Below are positions 63,501-64,000 of a DNA stretch of 64,000 nt, piece by piece. Position 1 is the first letter of the stretch. Each line of letters opens with the position of its first letter. The DNA is from Sipunculus nudus (Eukaryota > Annelida > Sipuncula > Golfingiida > Sipunculidae). A model generated the notes under the pieces. It saw only the letters and a list, made by a program, of their open reading frames with translations, was not told the origin of the DNA and did no database searches. The translations under genes and the position numbers were made by a program. Location: positions 57,606,019 to 57,670,018 of the forward strand of contig CM049306.1 in assembly GCA_026874595.1 (NCBI GenBank). Reading direction: 5' to 3'.

Positions 63501-63995
63501 CATCCATATGAAACTTTGGGCTTATTCCACATCCATATGAAACTTTGGGCTTATCCCTTTAACACATACAACATGATAAATTGCTAATATTGTTTTACTG
63601 TATATGTATCAACCTTAATCATACCTTAATAAAAGCTGACAAAAATATTGGTCCAATAGCAACCTGCCCACATGACTAAAAGTATTCCAGAAATTTGAAC
63701 GGAAAGCCACCAAACCCCTCTACTTCTGAATGATAGCAGCCCAAGTTATGGAAATAAGGAAAGTGCAGTGAAGCAGGATCATTTGTTCTACTACCTACCT
63801 TAAGTTCAACCAGTCTGCAGGTTATGGTCTCGACTTTTATGAACACTCCAATTATATTGATGACAAGGCAGTCTTCTGGTTTCTGGCTTGCTAAGTCACA
63901 AGATGGGATAGTCTGGTTGGCATCCACTTGGGGCGGGTCTGTCTTGGTTACTGAACAGTCTTCACCAAAGAAGCCATCAAAGCAGTCACATGCCC
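10546..63995 (-). CDS. VWDE-like multidomain transmembrane protein (39 exons, 5' partial)
   Basis: One gene assembled from 39 exons with AG acceptors and GT donors whose phases agree at every junction (10,280 coding bases, about 3,426 residues in the window). Residue numbers here count from the first codon at the right edge. Domain order: EGF-like (1-25), TIG-like (26-130), Cys module (140-178), LamG-like (179-400), C-type lectin-like (401-531), GDFFGW domain (537-692), three LamG-like (693-1397), mucin (1398-2165), PAN/Apple (2166-2250), linker, PAN/Apple (2276-2362), mucin (2363-2501), Ig-like (2502-2610), VWD-associated region and VWD (2611-2929), furin-type RKKR (~3009), EGF/TIG/Cys module again (3130-3324), transmembrane helix (~3333-3358), and a tail ending at TGA 10546-10548. 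The VWD plus EGF plus TIG-like core resembles VWDE proteins; the inserted domains are not part of the vertebrate protein as I know it. It would sit at the cell surface with a large mucin-bearing ectodomain. The start codon, signal peptide and promoter lie outside the window. Missed small exons in the long introns cannot be excluded. Confidence 0.85.
11356..11479 (-). CDS. VWDE-like exon 38: transmembrane helix
   Basis: Acceptor TGACTGTTGCAG, donor CGAAG|GTAAAA; phase 1 to 2. TCQSGG precedes a ~26-residue hydrophobic run from GVAIALLVVGCIVVILVCMM to LCY, followed by EAKKRR. The positive charges after the helix give a type I topology. Nearby GT/AG signals and frame agree with exons 37 and 39. 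Confidence 0.93.
11707..12888 (+). mobile_element. Hairpin-ended tandem-repeat element (family B), copy 1
   Basis: In the intron between exons 37 and 38. It begins ACTAGAATA with a hairpin at 11719-11737 (GTAGTTG...CGACTAC). The interior is made of diverged ~280-bp units marked by the palindrome GGTGGCGCCACC. It ends with a hairpin at 12855-12884 (GTATCCGC...GCGGATAC). A second copy lies at 48070-49494. No coding capacity. Confidence 0.8.
12889..13373. other. Intron 37 remainder
   Basis: AT-rich sequence between the family B element and the probable SINE; nothing recognised. Confidence 0.5.
13374..13577 (-). mobile_element. Probable tRNA-derived SINE
   Basis: On the minus strand the segment opens GGGGCCAGGACTGTTTAGGGG and has a good pol III B box (GGTTCGATCCC) about 60 bases in. 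It continues into a body with TTTTCTCCAGGTCCTACCAG and ends AAAGTAAATAAAG. The layout is a tRNA-like head plus conserved core plus AT-rich tail. The box A region is degenerate. Confidence 0.6.
13688..13802 (-). CDS. VWDE-like exon 37: short Cys module (copy 2)
   Basis: Acceptor TTTTTTGTAG, donor ATACAT|GTGAGA; phase 0 to 1. Encodes SCMIDGKCYKNGDKNPENSC, then QSCDSLNNAEEWTTD. The C-x-I-D-G-x-C-Y ... G-D-x-N-P ... C-x-x-C-D ... W signature is characteristic of VWDE proteins. Equivalent to exon 3. Confidence 0.93.
14290..14526 (-). CDS. VWDE-like exon 36: TIG-like domain, second half (copy 2)
   Basis: Acceptor ATTTTCCCAG, donor AGACTG|GTATGC; phase 0 to 0, 79 codons. Contains NVICNLGAAEASKPGYIYVT, then SSYTIHLPFHSQCYDC and ARCARL. 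Equivalent to exon 2 (shared C-x-L, Y-x-I/H-I, C-x-x-C and CAR). Confidence 0.92.
14973..15163 (-). CDS. VWDE-like exon 35: EGF end and TIG-like start (copy 2)
   Basis: Acceptor TATTTTACAG, donor ATTGAG|GTAAGA; phase 1 to 0. GVCQCSAGYNGSDCSIS closes the EGF-like domain; LCDLTNSTCNTINVFGDNF and LKCILEEIE start the TIG-like fold. Same layout and phases as exon 1. Confidence 0.92.
15295..17951 (+). mobile_element. Hairpin-ended element with long ~180-bp array (family A), copy 2
   Basis: In intron 34. The head is ACTAGATGTGTCGGAATGAC with a GTGTC/GACAC hairpin (15301-15315) and a second one (TGCCCC...GGGGCA). About 14 tandem ~180-bp units follow, then the GGAATGACGG tail, partly duplicated, and a perfect terminal hairpin at 17925-17951. 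A four-unit block is itself duplicated with a 722-bp period (about 16165-17640). The minus-strand frames encoding CRYWPDFWC-type peptides are shadows of the repeat. Confidence 0.88.
17952..19335. other. Intron 34, exon-proximal part
   Basis: No gene or clear repeat recognised between the family A element and exon 34. The short frames at 18738-18920 and 18957-19142 have no domain-like features. Confidence 0.5.
19336..19510 (-). CDS. VWDE-like exon 34: helical region and EGF start
   Basis: Acceptor TTTGTCACCAG, donor CAAG|GTAAGG; phase 0 to 1. Contains VWAEAAVEKIRTDCETALNE and CPNDCSGHGTCDQG, the N-terminal half of an EGF-like domain completed in exon 35. Confidence 0.9.
19899..20054 (-). CDS. 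VWDE-like exon 33: post-VWD helical region
   Basis: Acceptor CTGTGTTACAG, donor ATAGGG|GTAAGT; phase 0 to 0, 52 codons. Contains TTKYCEDFIVNSRAAQACRT and FEIDSCVEDIG. Three spaced cysteines in a probably helical segment, as in the post-VWD region of VWDE relatives. Confidence 0.87.
20276..20430 (-). repeat. Tandem copies of exon 32's 3' end and donor site
   Basis: Four decayed direct copies of the last ~20 exon bases plus donor (minus strand AATGCTCCCAGT|GTAAGTACCAG). Donor G positions are 20393, 20356, 20313 and 20276 after the true one at 20430, with periods of 37, 37, 43 and 37 bp. Copies 1 and 3 keep GTAAGT; copies 2 and 4 read GTCAGT and GTCATT. Confidence 0.85.
20431..20573 (-). CDS. 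VWDE-like exon 32: furin-type cleavage site
   Basis: Acceptor GTTTCTTTTCAG, donor CCCAGT|GTAAGT; phase 1 to 0. Contains NRKKRALQTDDDAYTVPDV; RKKR is at 20494-20505 and fits a furin/proprotein convertase site, which would separate the large ectodomain from the membrane-anchored part. The exon's end and donor are repeated four times in the next intron (donor copies at 20393, 20356, 20313 and 20276). Confidence 0.88.
21045..21214 (-). CDS. VWDE-like exon 31: post-VWD Cys region
   Basis: Acceptor GTTTTTCTAG, donor GACAG|GTAACC; phase 2 to 1. Contains GTIWTGVAASLSSALTLDRS and FCTCMNPDAAVCNSDIAVQP, then CQF. A C-x-C cluster follows the VWD domain in this family. Confidence 0.88.
21560..22060. repeat. 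Diverged repeat in intron 30
   Basis: Three loosely repeated ~150-bp segments with GACC...CATTAAAAATGTGTGGATTTT and AAAATTCAC motifs. A related stretch with GTGACCTCATTAAATATG occurs at 62160-62370 in intron 2. An old interspersed repeat with no coding. Confidence 0.5.
22125..22221 (-). CDS. VWDE-like exon 30: end of VWD domain (GLCG)
   Basis: Acceptor ATATTGACAG, donor GGAA|GTGAGT; phase 1 to 2. Encodes LCGSVSRSPADNLLTPAGLK, giving GLCG with the split Gly codon, the classic VWD C-terminal motif. It is followed by LNTNAFINSW. Confidence 0.92.
22752..22872 (-). CDS. VWDE-like exon 29: VWD domain, part 4
   Basis: Acceptor TGTTCCACAG, donor GAAG|GTATGC; phase 0 to 1. Contains LPTGTTVEINGNYRVGF and GTGVWIRPSGADIDSVEG. 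Confidence 0.9.
23586..24788. mobile_element. Non-autonomous TIR element flanked by TA
   Basis: The first 27 bases (23586-23612, starting TACCGTAAAATCTG) are the perfect inverse of the last 27 (24762-24788). TA at each end fits a TA target duplication of the Tc1/mariner or related type. The interior holds a diverged ~340-bp direct repeat (compare 23930-24090 with 24285-24440). No transposase is seen. Located in intron 28. Confidence 0.85.
25056..25250 (-). CDS. VWDE-like exon 28: VWD domain, part 3
   Basis: Acceptor TTTCCTTCAG, donor ACAAG|GTTATT; phase 0 to 0, 65 codons. Contains VHTFQRPC, SYASCICGVAVQSGDDVIR and DQCRGGG. The C-x-C-G-V-A-V-x-x-G-D-D core is strongly VWD-like. Confidence 0.93.
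25548..25611 (-). CDS. VWDE-like exon 27: VWD domain, part 2
   Basis: Acceptor GTATTTTAG, donor ACGCA|GTAAGT; phase 2 to 0, about 21 codons: KYNNYKTQEFILYRHKTLPY, the Y-N-N-Y ... G/E-x-F-I-L-Y strand typical of VWDE-type VWD domains. Confidence 0.88.
25690..25793 (+). repeat. Solo fragment of the ~180-bp family A unit
   Basis: About 100 bp matching one monomer (CTGTAACTGG to TGCAGGCATTGCG) without head, tail or neighbours, in intron 26 close to exon 27. Confidence 0.75.
25794..27179. other. Intron 26, no gene seen
   Basis: AT-rich with a G-run near 26853-26866. The frames at 25905-26237, 26589-26834 and 26765-27184 lack domain-like features. Confidence 0.5.
27180..27735 (-). mobile_element. 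Family C element, inverted partial copy
   Basis: Reverse complement of text at about 1633-2120, including the GGACGGACGGACAGACAGAC tract and the terminal hairpin at 27701-27729 (AGCTCAG...CTGAGCT). Confidence 0.75.
27861..28694 (-). repeat. 52-bp minisatellite made from exon 26's end and donor
   Basis: Sixteen direct units of 52 bp (two of 53 bp) run straight into exon 26. On the minus strand each holds CACACACCACCAGTCATAAT, then AAAATGTAAGT and ~20 bases of intron. That is the last ~22 bases of the exon, its donor and the start of the intron. GTAAG is kept in all sixteen and GTAAGT in fifteen. The last four units before the exon also show a four-unit higher-order pattern. Confidence 0.92.
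28701..28783 (-). CDS. VWDE-like exon 26: start of VWD domain
   Basis: Acceptor TTTCTTGTCAG, donor AATAT|GTAAGT; phase 0 to 2. Encodes VEIQDETIAGHGTCSSYGDP and then HTTSHNN. GDPH is the hallmark start of the VWD fold. The last ~22 exon bases and the donor are copied 16 times in the next intron (27861-28694). Reading past the true donor meets TAA at once. Confidence 0.9.
28931..29283. repeat. 176-bp tandem duplication
   Basis: Two adjacent copies starting CATACTATTTACATTATCTC at 28931 and 29107 differ at only a few positions (such as AAAAGG/AAATGG and CTCTAT/CTTTAT). A recent event in intron 25. Confidence 0.9.
29323..29485 (-). CDS. VWDE-like exon 25: pre-VWD region, part 2
   Basis: Acceptor TTTTTGTCAG, donor ATACAG|GTATAC; phase 2 to 0. 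Contains ITSSSWESIKEFRLAVKATV and VNGVLVCQSV. Continues the sandwich begun in exon 24. Confidence 0.88.
30493..30725 (-). CDS. VWDE-like exon 24: pre-VWD region, part 1
   Basis: Acceptor TTAATACTGTAG, donor TACAG|GTCAGT; phase 0 to 2. Contains IKPLVPPKYICETTTSGQVE and VMCGTTVTPQVVLGF. This beta-rich segment precedes the VWD domain in VWDE-family proteins; its own function is unknown. Confidence 0.88.
30726..31736. other. Intron 23, no gene seen
   Basis: Includes a short run of repeated GTGGTCAC/GAGGTGGTC phrases (30895-31040) and a C-run near 31532-31546. No coding features. Confidence 0.5.
31737..31829 (-). CDS. VWDE-like exon 23: Ig-like domain end
   Basis: Acceptor CTGTCTGTTTGCAG, donor ATCCAG|GTTGGT; phase 0 to 0, 31 codons: LQCCMRAQFVDQC, then QTQCSS and FLATIQ. 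Cysteine-rich; closes the Ig-like region before the VWD-associated segment. Confidence 0.88.
31870..32660. repeat. Degenerate ~24-27 bp minisatellite in intron 22
   Basis: Many copies of a unit like CACACATCTGTCAATATCAGTACAA. The minus strand reads CTGATATTGACAG, so each unit resembles a branch site plus AG acceptor. The plus-strand open frame at 32275-32688 comes from the repeat. Confidence 0.8.
32748..32980 (-). CDS. VWDE-like exon 22: Ig-like domain start
   Basis: Acceptor GTTTATATCAG, donor AAAAAT|GTAATA; phase 1 to 0. Contains NTNLPSVPVTPTFTSVLSGQ, EASFQCSS and FQVSWYLETN. The x-F-x-C ... W-Y pairing looks like an Ig-like strand pair, completed by the cysteines of exon 23. It ends the block of phase 1-1 exons. 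Confidence 0.85.
32981..34386. repeat. Intron 21 with degenerate ~22-bp repeats
   Basis: Loosely repeated GACAAGTGTTCC/AGAAAAGTGTTCC phrases at about 33285-33560 and again at 34025-34145. The rest is AT-rich without features. Confidence 0.55.
34387..34803 (-). CDS. VWDE-like exon 21: mucin-like repeats
   Basis: Acceptor TTTGTCTCAG, donor AAAG|GTTATG; phase 1 to 1, 139 codons. About nine units of eleven residues (AAVTTPAATTK/Q) followed by a Thr/Pro tail ending KGPCK. The single Cys near the end is unusual for a mucin segment. Confidence 0.87.
34804..36453. other. Intron 20, nothing recognised
   Basis: 1.65 kb of AT-rich sequence between exons 20 and 21 without coding features or clear repeats. 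Confidence 0.5.
36454..36714 (-). CDS. VWDE-like exon 20: PAN/Apple-like domain 2
   Basis: Acceptor TGATGTTTCAG, donor AAAG|GTTAGT; phase 1 to 1, 87 codons. Contains VSTVDDCVRACNESAPVPCK, AFTFK, SECYLIRVDQ and EACGGKG. Same cysteine layout as exon 18, so the pair arose by duplication. Confidence 0.92.
36994..37068 (-). CDS. VWDE-like exon 19: Pro/Thr linker between Apple domains
   Basis: Acceptor TTATGATAAAG, donor ATCG|GTAAGT; phase 1 to 1, 25 codons (PSPRPIPSTEAHTTTQP...). A short O-glycosylation-prone spacer. Confidence 0.8.
37440..37880. repeat. ~30-bp minisatellite in intron 18
   Basis: About 14 units like TGTGTACTCTTGTGGGGCCA followed by CCCC. GC content is above the surroundings. Cys-rich plus-strand open frames (37491-37910) are by-products. 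Confidence 0.8.
38120..38374 (-). CDS. VWDE-like exon 18: PAN/Apple-like domain 1
   Basis: Acceptor GCCTTTCTTCAG, donor ATTG|GTAGGT; phase 1 to 1, 85 codons. Contains SSINECAALCLNTSRIPCAA, FAYNVGKSQCYLIES and PKCGGIG. The C-x-x-x-C ... C-x-A-F-x-[YF] ... C-Y-L-I pattern is the PAN/Apple signature. A 15-bp direct repeat just inside the donor (TACCTTAAAATAAA on the plus strand) duplicates intron sequence. Confidence 0.9.
38700..38864 (+). mobile_element. Family D element fragment with terminal hairpin
   Basis: Ends with a hairpin at 38838-38864 (GTATCCCC...GGGGATAC) preceded by GCAGCGACATAAAACCATA. Related, more decayed text occurs at 8860-8985. Confidence 0.6.
39069..39248 (-). CDS. VWDE-like exon 17: short mucin repeat exon
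   Basis: Acceptor TTGTGAAG, donor ACAA|GTACTA; phase 1 to 1, 60 codons. Five units of ten residues (TTTQGTMTTx) after TTRPSVTTTVEG. The donor is weaker than the others, but length and phase fit. Confidence 0.78.
39249..39758. other. Intron 16, nothing recognised
   Basis: AT-rich 0.5-kb intron between two mucin exons. No extra in-frame Thr-rich exon was found. Confidence 0.5.
39759..41138 (-). CDS. VWDE-like exon 16: long mucin repeat exon
   Basis: Acceptor CAACAAAAGCAG, donor ACAG|GTAGTA; phase 1 to 1, 460 codons. A Ser/Thr-rich start (SSSVKPVTTRTSPAATPRSP) is followed by some 45 copies of a nine-residue, 27-base unit of the STPGQTTVS type with variants such as VQTNLTSTPEQ. A heavily O-glycosylated stalk is likely. 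The long plus-strand open frame (39761-41212) is a shadow. Confidence 0.9.
41845..41871 (-). CDS. VWDE-like exon 15: 27-base mucin microexon
   Basis: AATTTTCAG acceptor and ATCAG|GTATGT donor enclose 27 bases encoding TATPQTTS plus a split codon; phase 1 to 1. Composition matches the mucin exons on both sides. Confidence 0.65.
41940..43233. mobile_element. Long-TIR non-autonomous DNA transposon with 8-bp target duplication
   Basis: GC-rich inverted arms of about 190 bp (left ~41940-42130, right ~43030-43233) share strings such as GGCCTCAAATCGACCATAT and GCCGCCAGCACC. They flank ~900 bp of AT-rich DNA. AGCCCTAA stands immediately outside both ends (41932-41939 and 43234-43241). Long TIRs plus an 8-bp duplication suggest a Mutator-, Merlin- or hAT-type MITE. 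No transposase. In intron 14. Confidence 0.88.
42433..42530. repeat. Compound microsatellite (TC)n-(TA)n
   Basis: A (TC)n run changes into a (TA)n run of about 35 bp inside the AT-rich centre of the long-TIR element. A second short TCTC/TATA tract follows at 42556-42575. Confidence 0.9.
43570..44165 (-). repeat. Diverged family C copies
   Basis: Two partial copies. The first ends with TCAGTTGACTTTCAGTCAGC at about 43912. The second ends with a hairpin near 44134-44162 (AGCTCAGATGACTTATAGTC...). Both carry decayed GGACGG tracts. Confidence 0.6.
44232..45725 (+). mobile_element. Composite of family A and family C repeats
   Basis: Starts with the intact family A head (ACTAGATGTGTCGGAACGAC), has under two units, then an unrelated segment with GAACTTGACC and GGTGGCGCCACC motifs. 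The family C right end (near 45150-45275) follows, then about two further family A units and the terminal hairpin at 45699-45725. The family C-to-A junction is the same as at 2460. Confidence 0.75.
45924..46640 (-). CDS. VWDE-like exon 14: mucin-like Thr/Ala/Pro repeats
   Basis: Acceptor TTGTCTTTAG, donor AGAG|GTAAGA; phase 1 to 1, 239 codons. Built from a 30-base coding minisatellite. The start of the exon has TTMAPTTAEP units, the middle TTAAEPTATA and the end TTAAEPTTKE. Dense O-glycosylation is expected. The antisense strand is also open (45932-46714), a product of repeat composition. The true acceptor could be a few bases away, but phase 1 fits both neighbours. Confidence 0.85.
46641..48069. 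other. Intron 13, exon-14 side
   Basis: AT-rich, no coding features. A small imperfect inverted stretch around 46905-46960 (AATCATCGGTTTG / CGATGATCGATT) is noted without assignment. Confidence 0.45.
48070..49494 (+). mobile_element. Hairpin-ended tandem-repeat element (family B), copy 2
   Basis: Head ACTAGAATACGGG with a perfect hairpin at 48082-48100 (GTAGTCG...CGACTAC). Roughly 280-bp units carry GGTGGCGCCACC at about 48460, 48735 and 49018. Terminal hairpin at 49461-49490 (GTATCCGC...GCGGATAC). Same orientation as the copy at 11707, and better preserved. Confidence 0.85.
49694..50413 (-). CDS. VWDE-like exon 13: LamG-like domain 4
   Basis: Acceptor GCTATTTTCAG, donor GAAC|GTAAGT; phase 1 to 1, 240 codons. 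Contains KNNCLTNVEKCTQSGMTYRF, FFSSGGEKEDDYGVSMFY and VEISWAQSSGLAVYLDNELV. It leads straight into the mucin exons. Confidence 0.93.
50414..51087. other. Intron 12, nothing recognised
   Basis: Between LamG-like exons 12 and 13. The plus-strand frame at 50513-50764 has no recognisable content. Confidence 0.5.
51088..51756 (-). CDS. VWDE-like exon 12: LamG-like domain 3
   Basis: Acceptor TTGTTTTCAG, donor TATG|GTAAGC; phase 1 to 1, 223 codons. Contains SHCLVDLS, LTNGGENPDSHGIAFFYKW and RFEFTWSEAKGLAVFMDNTF. The second Cys of the D-C-L-x5-C pair in the other copies is absent, so that disulphide is probably lost. Confidence 0.93.
52174..52899 (-). CDS. VWDE-like exon 11: LamG-like domain 2
   Basis: Acceptor AATTTCAG, donor GCAG|GTAATG; phase 1 to 1, 242 codons in one exon. 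Contains KQDDCLSDLNKCADSGVTFG, IISSGGERDDSYGIAVVY and KLDLSWKADVGVAVYINGGL. A whole jellyroll domain is preceded by about 65 residues rich in V, T and S. Unlike exons 4-5 it has no internal intron. Confidence 0.93.
52900..53682. other. Intron 10, nothing recognised
   Basis: AT-rich, with only a GCTGACTTGTCATCAGCTAAG stretch near 53261 that recalls the family C hairpin. Confidence 0.45.
53683..53902 (-). CDS. VWDE-like exon 10: GDFFGW domain, second half
   Basis: Acceptor TACTCTTTGCAG, donor TATG|GTGAGA; phase 0 to 1. Contains ENDRLEFQVGDFFGWYD and a short Cys-poor tail ending ELCYG. The V-G-D-x-x-G-W motif is the recognisable part of the domain started in exon 9. Confidence 0.88.
54369..54616 (-). 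CDS. VWDE-like exon 9: GDFFGW domain, first half
   Basis: Acceptor TTGCACCTCAG, donor AAAG|GTAGGT; phase 1 to 0. Contains TTLRFKSDGAVTGVRAHISR and NIVFGVFRSKG. The FKSDGAVTG start and the W-then-IPENDRLEFQVGD continuation in exon 10 resemble a beta-sandwich domain found in invertebrate polycystin-like and other surface proteins. I cannot name the family. Confidence 0.85.
55046..55060 (-). CDS. VWDE-like exon 8: 15-base microexon
   Basis: CAACCTGCCCTGACT lies between GTTTTGCAG and GTAAGTAT. At phase 1 to 1 it adds five residues (ATCPD plus the split codon) between the lectin and the next domain. It is supported by strong splice signals on both sides and frame agreement. Skipping it would keep the frame. 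Confidence 0.7.
55358..55540 (-). CDS. VWDE-like exon 7: C-type lectin-like domain, second half
   Basis: Acceptor TTTATAG, donor CCAG|GTAGTC; phase 1 to 1. Contains LSYQNWVEGRPGPDPEECAA, WKWRDMKC and GFACSFP. Cysteine spacing fits the lectin fold. The usual EPN or QPD triplet and the WND site are not present as such (GRPG and WRD instead), so Ca-dependent sugar binding is doubtful. Confidence 0.92.
56108..56317 (-). CDS. VWDE-like exon 6: C-type lectin-like domain, first half
   Basis: Acceptor TCTCTTCCAG, donor CTAG|GTAAAA; phase 1 to 1. Starts APCPLDSFPDGDSCVSLS, then ASASCVLRGGNLVTVET and FVGFKYWYL. The A-x-x-x-C-x-x-x-G-G-x-L-V-T-V-E-T core is a clear C-type lectin helix/strand signature. 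The domain finishes in exon 7. Confidence 0.92.
56318..57432. other. Intron 5, nothing recognised
   Basis: 1.1 kb of AT-rich intron upstream of the lectin exons. No repeat or coding features seen. Confidence 0.5.
57433..57764 (-). CDS. VWDE-like exon 5: LamG-like domain 1, C-terminal part
   Basis: Acceptor GTTCTGTAG, donor GATG|GTAAAA; phase 2 to 1. Contains VKQWYNLGISWKQDSGLQVY followed by SNGRMLARQT, the W-x-x-x-x-x-S-W-x-x-x-x-G-L-x-V-Y strand pair typical of LamG-like domains. A later C-x-x-x-W-C is not found in the other three copies. Confidence 0.88.
57811..57888 (-). repeat. ~78-bp intron segment shared with 58936-59014
   Basis: Nearly identical direct copies (TTTTGAAGTATTAAAGCATT ... 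GATGAATTTGGGGG) lie just upstream of the acceptors of exon 5 (this copy) and exon 4 (58936-59014). This copy runs into a G-run to about 57900. Confidence 0.85.
58583..58916 (-). CDS. VWDE-like exon 4: LamG-like domain 1, N-terminal part
   Basis: Acceptor AATTTCCAG, donor ACAG|GTAAAC; phase 1 to 2. Contains KKDDCLADLDRCTDGFTMMF, then YYLSSGAECDDGYGLAVVY. The D-C-L-x-x-x-x-x-C pair, SSG[GA]E and G[IL]A[VF][VF]Y are shared with exons 11-13. The fold resembles a concanavalin/LamG jellyroll. It is joined to exon 5 by a phase-2 intron. Confidence 0.88.
59621..60053. repeat. Identical 75-bp direct repeats 358 bp apart
   Basis: 59621-59695 and 59979-60053 match base for base (CACTCCTACATTTTCAGCAT to CTATATAAACAG). 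Intron 3; the rest of that intron (58917-60462) has no gene. Confidence 0.9.
60463..60577 (-). CDS. VWDE-like exon 3: short Cys module
   Basis: Acceptor TTTTTTTCAG, donor AGAG|GTCAGT; phase 0 to 1. It encodes VCIINQGCYLQNQPNPDNP followed by EMC and an ISWEE end. The C-x-I-x-x-x-C-Y ... NP-D-N ... C ... W pattern matches exon 37 and the equivalent segment of VWDE proteins. Cysteine content is lower than in exon 37 (one C after the CY pair instead of two). Confidence 0.88.
60578..62427. other. Intron 2: old repeats, no gene
   Basis: Contains a TGTCTGACTGTCTGTCTATC tract followed by TTTCCGGACAATAACTTTCC (61115-61200), the style of an old interspersed repeat. A stretch at 62160-62370 is related to 21560-22060. 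No coding features. Confidence 0.5.
62428..62649 (-). CDS. VWDE-like exon 2: TIG-like domain, second half
   Basis: Acceptor TCTCCAG, donor AGG|GTCAGT; phase 0 to 0, 74 codons. It contains IQCKLPEARSYAISISYD, then RFIVYNSVCLSCDRTTGKC. The C-x-L-P ... Y-x-I-x-I-S ... Y-x-S pattern is that of TIG-like repeats in VWDE proteins, followed by the C-x-x-C that opens the short Cys module. It pairs with exon 36. Confidence 0.88.
62932..63220. mobile_element. ~290-bp MITE-like inverted-repeat element
   Basis: Terminal inverted repeats of about 33 bp: AGGCCAAAAAAATAAAAGGT then ATGGTTCTCAGGCAC at 62932-62966, and its inverse at 63189-63220. A/T-rich interior, no coding. The ends allow a TA-type duplication, but it is not certain. 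Intron 1. Confidence 0.8.
63501..63558. repeat. Two-copy 29-bp tandem repeat
   Basis: CATCCATATGAAACTTTGGG plus CTTATTCCA at 63501 and again at 63530, in intron 1. The remainder of this intron has no features apart from the MITE-like element. Confidence 0.85.
63799..63995 (-). CDS. VWDE-like exon 1 (in window): EGF end and TIG-like start
   Basis: A probable acceptor AACAG occupies the window edge (64000-63996) and the donor is AAG|GTAGGT; phase 1 to 0. It encodes the end of an EGF-like domain (ACDCFDGFFGEDC), then a segment with paired cysteines (SCDL...EDCLVINIIG...TCRL) that starts a TIG/IPT-like fold. Exon 35 has the same layout and phases, so the two are duplicates. The earlier part of the EGF domain must lie in an exon to the right of the window. 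Confidence 0.85.
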
Positions 63996-64000
63996 CTGTT

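Overview
The window is nuclear DNA from an animal. It is AT-rich, with GT/AG spliceosomal introns, intron-dense minus-strand coding sequence and abundant repeats. The kinds of repeat (tandem-repeat elements with terminal hairpins, like those of bivalve genomes), the LINE and the mosaic of extracellular domains suggest a marine invertebrate, most likely a bivalve mollusc. That assignment is inference, and no species is claimed.

Layout. Positions 1-3280 are intergenic repeats: an array of 12-base palindromes, a hairpin-ended interspersed element and an array of ~180-bp units. Positions 3281-8450 hold a decayed, 5'-truncated, L1/Tx1-like LINE on the plus strand. Its ORF1 carries a zinc knuckle followed by a NADAR (YbiA-like) N-glycosidase domain, which I regard as the most unusual item here. 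ORF2 encodes an APE-type endonuclease, a reverse transcriptase and a C-terminal zinc finger, all broken by frameshifts. Positions 8451-10545 are intergenic and include the 3' side of the main gene.

Positions 10546-63995 hold one very large gene on the minus strand. It enters from beyond the right edge and ends at a TGA at 10546-10548. I resolved 39 consecutive exons whose splice sites and phases agree at every junction (about 3,426 residues in the window). The product is a type I membrane protein related to the von Willebrand factor D and EGF domain (VWDE) family. In order it has: EGF-like; TIG-like; short Cys module; LamG-like; C-type lectin-like; a GDFFGW domain; three more LamG-like domains; Thr/Ser-rich mucin segments; PAN/Apple; linker; PAN/Apple; mucin; Ig-like; a VWD domain (GDPH to GLCG); a furin-type RKKR site; a second EGF-like/TIG-like/Cys module; a transmembrane helix; and a ~65-residue cytoplasmic tail. 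The same EGF-TIG-Cys module thus stands at both ends, and between the first copy and the Ig-like exon lies a block of domains bounded by phase-1 introns, the expected result of exon shuffling. A cell-surface adhesion, recognition or mucosal role is plausible, but it is inference.

The introns hold most of the other structure. There are two tandem arrays made from an exon's own 3' end plus its donor splice site, several non-autonomous transposons with clear terminal inverted repeats (one with an 8-bp target duplication), and hairpin-ended tandem-repeat elements of at least four families. There is also a probable tRNA-derived SINE and several minisatellites. Introns not listed separately are short and show only AT-rich sequence.
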